A stretch of 11,332 bases of DNA from an uncultured Collinsella sp. (GTDB lineage Bacteria > Actinomycetota > Coriobacteriia > Coriobacteriales > Coriobacteriaceae): positions 1 to 11,332 of the forward strand of contig CAUDAE010000057.1 of the NCBI GenBank assembly GCA_958447445.1, read 5' to 3'. How positions within the stretch are numbered: position 1 is the first letter of the stretch; every line of letters starts with the position of its first letter. The notes under the pieces were generated by a model. The model saw only the letters and a program-made list of their open reading frames with translations, did not search any database and was not told the origin of the DNA. The position numbers and the translations under genes were made by a program. This document shows positions 7,896 to 11,332 of the stretch, piece after piece.

Positions 7896-8059
7896 TGTTG
7901 ATTACTCCCAAAGACGCAGGTCAGACCCAGAAAGAGAATCGACAGCAACCTGTGTGCAAGGGGGGTGGTTTTCCACGTTCAAAACCTGCGCAAAACTTTT
8001 CATCACCGCGGGTTGGGTTTTAAACACCTTATGCCCGTGGTTTCGACAAGTTTTCAACA
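7896..8059. other. DnaA-box cluster in the dnaA-dnaN gap (part of candidate oriC)
   Basis: The best copy is TTTTCAACA at 8051-8059 on the plus strand, inside a 14-bp sequence (8049-8062) found exactly twice more at 11237-11250 and 11290-11303 in the opposite orientation. Related plus-strand 9-mers are TTTTCATCA (7997-8005), TTTTAAACA (8018-8026), GTTTCGACA (8040-8048) and TTTTCCACG (7969-7977). One minus-strand copy, TAATCAACA, lies at 7904-7896. Successive starts of the last four plus-strand copies are 21, 22 and 11 bp apart, close to whole helical turns. The pattern resembles TTATCCACA/TTTTCCACA-type DnaA boxes with A at position 6. Individual weak copies are uncertain. Confidence 0.65.
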
Positions 8060-8074
8060 GGTGTCTCTATTTCC

Positions 8075-9787
8075 CTACGAGCGCAGTGTAATTTTATCGC
8101 GCAGTGACTTGAGGTCTTCGGTGACGGTGCGGTCTTCCTGGATCATCTTCTGGACCTTTTTGTAGCTCGTGCTGACGGTCGAGTGGTTGCGGTTGCCAAA
8201 TTCAGCGCCCACCGCCGTGGTCGTCATTTCGCACATCTCGATGGCCAGGTAGATAGCGATATGGCGCGCTTTGGCGATATTGGCGTTGCGACGCGGGCCG
8301 ATGAGCTCCTCGTGTGTCACGCCGTACTGCTCTTCGATGACGGACTGAACCGTCTGGACGTTGATCTTTTTGGCCGATGTGTCGAAGTACTGGCTGGCGA
8401 TGGCGTCGATATCGTCAAAGGTGAGCTCCCCGCCCTCGCGCTCGCGGTCACCCGCCTCGCCGGCGCAGCGCTCGCAAAAGCTCTCGAGTTCGCGGATGTT
8501 GGTGCCCGAGACCTCGGCCATGTGTTTAAAGTGTTCGTCGGTCAGGTGCCCGCCGTCGCCCCCATAGGCCGCCAGCAGCGAGTCGTCGCCTGCCTCGGGG
8601 GCGGCGACGATGGTGTTCTCGTAATAGCGCTGCAAGATCTTGTATTTCATCTCGTAGCTGGGCTCTGCAACCAGGCAGAGCATGCCGGCGTTGAAGCGGC
8701 TGGTCAGACGCTCGTCCATGCTTAGGTCCTTGGGGGCGCGGTCTGCCGCGATGACGACCTTCTTGTTGTTGCGGATGAACTCGTCCATGAGCTGGAAAAA
8801 GTAGTCCACGCTCGCGCGCTTGCCGATGATGTTTTGGATGTCATCGATGATGAGCACGTCCACGCCGTGGTACGCCTGCATGATGGGAGCGTTGCTCTTC
8901 TTTTGGCGGTCGAACTCGGTCATCAGGTCGTCCAGATATGCCTGGGAGTTGGCATACTTGACCTTGATCTCGGGCGATTTCTCGGCGAGCTCGTTTTTGA
9001 TGGCAAGCAGCAGGTGCGTCTTGCCCAGGCCCGATTTGCCGTAGATGAACAGCGATGTGCACGTGCCGCGCTCGTCCGCGAGGGCGGCAAACTTGAGTGC
9101 CGAGCGATAGGCATGGCTGTTCTCGGGGCCGTAGACAAAGTTCTCAAAGGTAAATTTTGAGTTCGCGGCGAGCGGGGCTCCATCCGTATTCTGCTCGGCC
9201 GGCACGGTCGGTGCTGGCACGGGTGAAGTGGGGGTCGCAGCTTGCGTGGATTTGGTTGGCGCTCCGCCCTTCATCTGGTTCATCATGCGACGAAAATCGT
9301 CGGCCGAGAGCGTGTTCTTGATTGCAATGCCAGAATCCGCGCCCGCCGCTGCGTCGTGAGCGATGGGCATGTGCGTGACGGGTGCGCTCGTTGATGCCGC
9401 CGCCGCGGTCGGCAACGGTGCCATGGTTTCACGGGAAACATCGCTGGGCTGGTGCTCGACCGTCGACGCGTCGCCTGCGGAGGCCGGCACCGCCGGGGAA
9501 GCGGCGGGCGCCGTCGCGGCAGCGGATTCCGTCGCGGCGCCTTGTGGTGCCACGATGTCGAGCGCGATCGGTGCAAAGGCGATTTCTTCCAGATAGGCCT
9601 CAATAGTCGGCTGATGCTTTTTGAGCTGCGCGATGGCAAAGCGCGAGGGGGCCTCGATCGTGAGCGTATCTTCGGTCAGGCTTATGGCCCGCGATTGCCC
9701 CAGCATGTTGATGAGGCGTGCATCTTGGCCGTCGCGCTGGCAAAAGGCGATGGCATCCCCCAGGATGATGCTTGCTTCCTCGTCCAC
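8075..9787 (-). CDS. dnaA: Chromosomal replication initiator protein DnaA
   Basis: DnaA binds origin boxes, opens DNA and recruits the helicase. It has 570 residues, starting at GTG 9787 with GGGAG upstream. Domain I (1-80) is divergent and lacks tryptophan. A long Ala/Pro/Thr-rich linker fills about 81-205. The AAA+ domain has Walker A GKSGLGKT at 250-257, Walker B VLIIDDIQ at 311-318, a sensor-I region near AADRAPKDL (347-355) and the arginine-finger box SRFNAGM (363-369), where most DnaAs have a Trp-Gly-Leu-like end. RELE at 432-435 matches the sensor-II region. Domain IV ends with the box-recognition motif GNRNHSTVSTSYKKV (531-545), changed from the usual GGRDHTTV. It lies 15 bp after the upstream ATPase gene with no terminator between, so the two are probably co-transcribed. 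Box clusters on both sides suggest autoregulation. Confidence 0.97.
   Translation of the reverse strand: MDEEASIILGDAIAFCQRDGQDARLINMLGQSRAISLTEDTLTIEAPSRFAIAQLKKHQPTIEAYLEEIAFAPIALDIVAPQGAATESAAATAPAASPAVPASAGDASTVEHQPSDVSRETMAPLPTAAAASTSAPVTHMPIAHDAAAGADSGIAIKNTLSADDFRRMMNQMKGGAPTKSTQAATPTSPVPAPTVPAEQNTDGAPLAANSKFTFENFVYGPENSHAYRSALKFAALADERGTCTSLFIYGKSGLGKTHLLLAIKNELAEKSPEIKVKYANSQAYLDDLMTEFDRQKKSNAPIMQAYHGVDVLIIDDIQNIIGKRASVDYFFQLMDEFIRNNKKVVIAADRAPKDLSMDERLTSRFNAGMLCLVAEPSYEMKYKILQRYYENTIVAAPEAGDDSLLAAYGGDGGHLTDEHFKHMAEVSGTNIRELESFCERCAGEAGDREREGGELTFDDIDAIASQYFDTSAKKINVQTVQSVIEEQYGVTHEELIGPRRNANIAKARHIAIYLAIEMCEMTTTAVGAEFGNRNHSTVSTSYKKVQKMIQEDRTVTEDLKSLRDKITLRS
9425..9440. other. parS-like ParB binding site inside dnaA
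   Basis: GGTTTCACGGGAAACA matches the chromosomal parS consensus TGTTTCACGTGAAACA at 14 of 16 positions (mismatches at 1 and 10) and keeps most of its palindromic symmetry. parS sites cluster near oriC, and this one is about 1.4 kb from the candidate origin. It falls in the stretch encoding the disordered DnaA linker (about residues 117-122, DVSRET), where codon choice is free. VSRET is one of the peptides parS encodes when read through. No parB gene is in the window. Confidence 0.75.
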
Positions 9788-9802
9788 TGTCTCTCCCGTT
9801 CT

Positions 9803-11155
9803 TTAGCTCTGAGCTCGCACGCGAGCGGCGCCGAGTTCGGTCAGATGGTATTTCTGGCCATGCTTGATGACCAAGCCGGCCTGCGCCAAGTCATTGAGCG
9901 TGCGTGACCAAGTGGGGGCCGAGTTTCCAAACGCCCTCGCAAGATCGGTTGCGCCGCACGCTTGATTTTGCGCCAGATAGCCCAGCGCGGCGTTGCCGCG
10001 ATCGCTTACGAACACGTCCGGTTGTGGCTGTGCATACTGATTTACTGCATTAGGATACATCATTTGAGCTGCTGGTTGTTGAGAACTCTGCGTCGGCGGC
10101 ATTTGCTGTTGAAAACTTTGAGGCCACTGTTGGTAAGGCTGCGGAGGCGTCTGCTGGGCCCAGGGGTTGTACTGCTGCTGCGGCATCTGCTGGTACGGCT
10201 GCTGATATCCCTGCTGGTACTGCTGCGGGAACTGCTGGCCATACCCCAGTGGCGGCATCTGCTGATATGGATATCCCTGTTGGTACGGCTGATAGCCCAT
10301 TTGCTGGCCACCCGGCGCCCCCGTCGCCTGCTGCATTGCTGCTGCATCCTGATCAGCCAGCGGCATGGCCTCTGGCATGTTTGGCGGCATCGACATAGAT
10401 GCCGCCTGGGGTTCTTGTGTGGGAAGCATTCCGGGCTGCTGCATCTGTCCCACGGGGGGCTGCATCTGCTGCGTTGCCACGGGCTGCTGCGCAAAAGCTC
10501 CCGGCAGGGGATATGTGGGCTGCTCCGTCTCGGGCCGCACGGCAGCGCCGCGTCCGCCGGCACGCTCGATTTCCTGCACGCGTTTAGGGTTCAGGCTTAC
10601 CGTAACCACGGTGCCGTTGCCCATGTTGTCCTCGATGGATACGGCACCGCCGGCGTTTTCCAAATACTCCTGCACCATGGGAAACCCTGCTCCGGTTCCA
10701 CGGATATAGCGCTTCATCTTGCTGTTTGCGCTGGTAACGCCAAAGTCGAAAGCACGTTCCTTGTCGTCGATGCCGGGTCCTTGGTCAGCAAAGCGGATGG
10801 TGTCTCCGCCGTCCAGAATCGAGATGATGGGCTCGGCAAAGTGTGCGTGGATAAAGTTTTCGACAATCTCGCGGATGACCATGAGCGAGATATGGCCACC
10901 TTGTTCTTTCATGCACTGGTAGACGGTGTTGGTCGTCTCTTCCAAATACGTGCGGACATCTTGCGGATCAATGACGATCACCCGCGGTGTCGACAGCATG
11001 TCGTCATAGACGGCGATGCGCGCGGCGTACATGGCTTTTGGCGCCTGCGTGGTCGTCTGCTCGCCTTCCGCACGCTCTTCGCGCACGCCGGTGATGTGCT
11101 CGTTGTCGGGTGCCGGGTCTCCGGAATCGACCATGGTGTAAAAGTCGTCAGACAT
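9803..11155 (-). CDS. GHKL ATPase with Q/Y-rich linker and C-terminal winged helix, unknown function
   Basis: I do not recognise this protein by name. From ATG 11155 it has 450 residues. Residues 85-190 form a histidine-kinase-type (GHKL) ATP-binding domain: N box around E96 and N100 (REIVENFIHA), G1 box DQGPGI at 124-129, G2 box GTGAGFPMV at 153-161. There is no recognisable dimerisation/phospho-acceptor His box before it, so it resembles stand-alone kinases such as anti-sigma factors more than a sensor kinase. Residues 210-380 are low-complexity Gln/Pro/Met/Tyr. Residues 384-450 look like a winged helix (ATDLARAF, then GLVIKHGQKYHLTELG as the wing). No membrane segment is seen. The start is uncertain: GTG 11200 or TTG 11227 would add 15 or 24 plausible residues, and none has a strong ribosome binding site. 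It is probably in an operon with dnaA, 15 bp downstream. Confidence 0.88.
   Translation of the reverse strand: MSDDFYTMVDSGDPAPDNEHITGVREERAEGEQTTTQAPKAMYAARIAVYDDMLSTPRVIVIDPQDVRTYLEETTNTVYQCMKEQGGHISLMVIREIVENFIHAHFAEPIISILDGGDTIRFADQGPGIDDKERAFDFGVTSANSKMKRYIRGTGAGFPMVQEYLENAGGAVSIEDNMGNGTVVTVSLNPKRVQEIERAGGRGAAVRPETEQPTYPLPGAFAQQPVATQQMQPPVGQMQQPGMLPTQEPQAASMSMPPNMPEAMPLADQDAAAMQQATGAPGGQQMGYQPYQQGYPYQQMPPLGYGQQFPQQYQQGYQQPYQQMPQQQYNPWAQQTPPQPYQQWPQSFQQQMPPTQSSQQPAAQMMYPNAVNQYAQPQPDVFVSDRGNAALGYLAQNQACGATDLARAFGNSAPTWSRTLNDLAQAGLVIKHGQKYHLTELGAARVRAQS
10091..10303 (-). repeat. Degenerate Gln/Tyr/Pro codon repeats (prion-like segment)
   Basis: This encodes residues about 285-355 of the ATPase/winged-helix protein. 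Units such as PYQQ, GYQQ and YQQMP recur irregularly (YQPYQQGYPYQQM, then YQQGYQQPYQQM), giving DNA rich in ctgctg/ctgctggta on the plus strand. Composition is dominated by Q, Y, P, G and M with almost no charge, as in prion-like or condensate-forming regions. Such DNA is prone to slippage, so length variation between strains is likely. Confidence 0.75.
10107..10115 (-). other. DnaA-box-like 9-mer inside the ATPase gene
   Basis: TTTTCAACA on the minus strand is identical to the best origin boxes, and 15 bases here (10106-10120) match 11239-11253 exactly. A second, TTCTCAACA, lies at 10085-10077 and equals the copy at 11270-11278. Both fall in Gln codons (CAA CAG, CAA CAA), so chance is a real alternative. 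Confidence 0.35.
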
Positions 11156-11217
11156 GCCGCTCGCAATCTTCCAAAAGGTTTCGAACAAATAGTAGCTCAC
11201 CGTGCAATGTTTCTCAT

Positions 11218-11322
11218 CTTTCGACAACTTTTCAAAACCTGTTGAAAACTTTGGAAAACGAACGAAAAGTTCTCAACATTGCCAACATGACCTGTTGAAA
11301 ACTCGATGAAATATCGTGAAAA
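11218..11322. other. Second DnaA-box cluster, upstream of the ATPase-dnaA operon
   Basis: Two exact minus-strand TTTTCAACA copies (11248-11240 and 11301-11293) lie within identical 14-bp sequences. Near copies are TTTTCAAAA (11229-11237, plus), TTCTCAACA (11270-11278, plus), TTTTCCAAA (11258-11250, minus), TTGCCAACA (11279-11287, plus), CTTTCGACA (11218-11226, plus) and TTTTCACGA (11322-11314, minus). This is the dense upstream lobe expected of a bipartite origin, and it also covers the likely promoter region of the operon, so it could mediate DnaA autoregulation. I see no clear -35/-10 pair. The stretch 11228-11332 holds no gene and may continue beyond the window. Confidence 0.65.
11229..11248. 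repeat. Inverted repeat formed by two facing DnaA-box-like sites
   Basis: TTTTCAA (11229-11235) and TTGAAAA (11242-11248) are perfect 7-bp arms around a 6-base centre. The layout places an 8/9 box and a 9/9 box head to head. There is no T-run after it that would make it a terminator. Confidence 0.7.
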
Positions 11323-11332
11323 GTTGCCATGC

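Noticed and set aside
7366..8091. A 241-codon plus-strand open frame crossing dnaN and the origin gap
   Set aside because: Most of it mirrors dnaN; the part in the gap covers the AT-rich segment and box repeats and has no domain character.
9962..11245. A 427-codon plus-strand open frame opposite the ATPase gene
   Set aside because: Its Leu/Arg/His-rich product is the mirror of Gln/Pro codons, whereas the minus strand encodes clear ATP-binding and winged-helix motifs.
1..11332. CRISPR arrays, tRNA/rRNA genes, insertion sequences or prophage genes
   Set aside because: None seen. There are no regularly spaced repeats, no RNA-gene signatures and no transposase-like frames; the region is core chromosome.

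Overview
This window is the chromosomal replication-origin neighbourhood of a GC-rich actinobacterium. All seven genes lie on the minus strand. Read in the direction of transcription, from high to low coordinates, the order is: an ATP-binding winged-helix protein, dnaA, dnaN, recF, dciA (DUF721), gyrB, gyrA. The dnaA-dnaN-recF-DUF721-gyrB-gyrA order is the classic actinobacterial origin arrangement; Mycobacterium has Rv0004/DciA in the same slot. GTG start codons are frequent. The divergent DnaA, the long low-complexity linkers and the DnaA-box type suggest class Coriobacteriia, perhaps a Collinsella-like gut species. That last step is an impression, not a proof.

Layout. Positions 1-179 hold no gene but carry two terminator hairpins: one at the left edge for a probable convergent plus-strand gene outside the window, and one for gyrA. 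gyrA (180-2918) and gyrB (2930-4960) form a tight pair. A perfect 11-bp intrinsic terminator (5010-5039) separates them from the replication-repair genes dciA (5066-5629), recF (5616-6722) and dnaN (6733-7836). The 238-bp dnaN-dnaA gap (7837-8074) looks like the unwinding part of oriC. It has a 47-bp stretch with only 8 G/C bases, an AT palindrome, a run of five TAA/TAG triplets resembling DnaA-trios, then a row of DnaA-box-like 9-mers. dnaA (8075-9787) carries a near-perfect ParB site (parS) inside the part encoding its disordered linker. Only 15 bp upstream of dnaA is an unusual gene (9803 to about 11155): a GHKL ATPase domain, a Gln/Tyr/Pro-rich prion-like middle and a C-terminal winged helix. 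Upstream of that gene (11218-11322) is a second, denser cluster of DnaA-box-like sites.

How it fits together. DnaA would bind both box clusters and open the AT-rich segment. DciA would help load or operate the replicative helicase, DnaN is the sliding clamp, RecF acts at damaged forks, and GyrA/GyrB relieve supercoils. The uncharacterised ATPase/winged-helix protein is probably co-transcribed with dnaA and sits between the two box clusters. It is the best candidate here for an undescribed regulator of initiation or origin organisation, though that role is inferred from position and domain content only.
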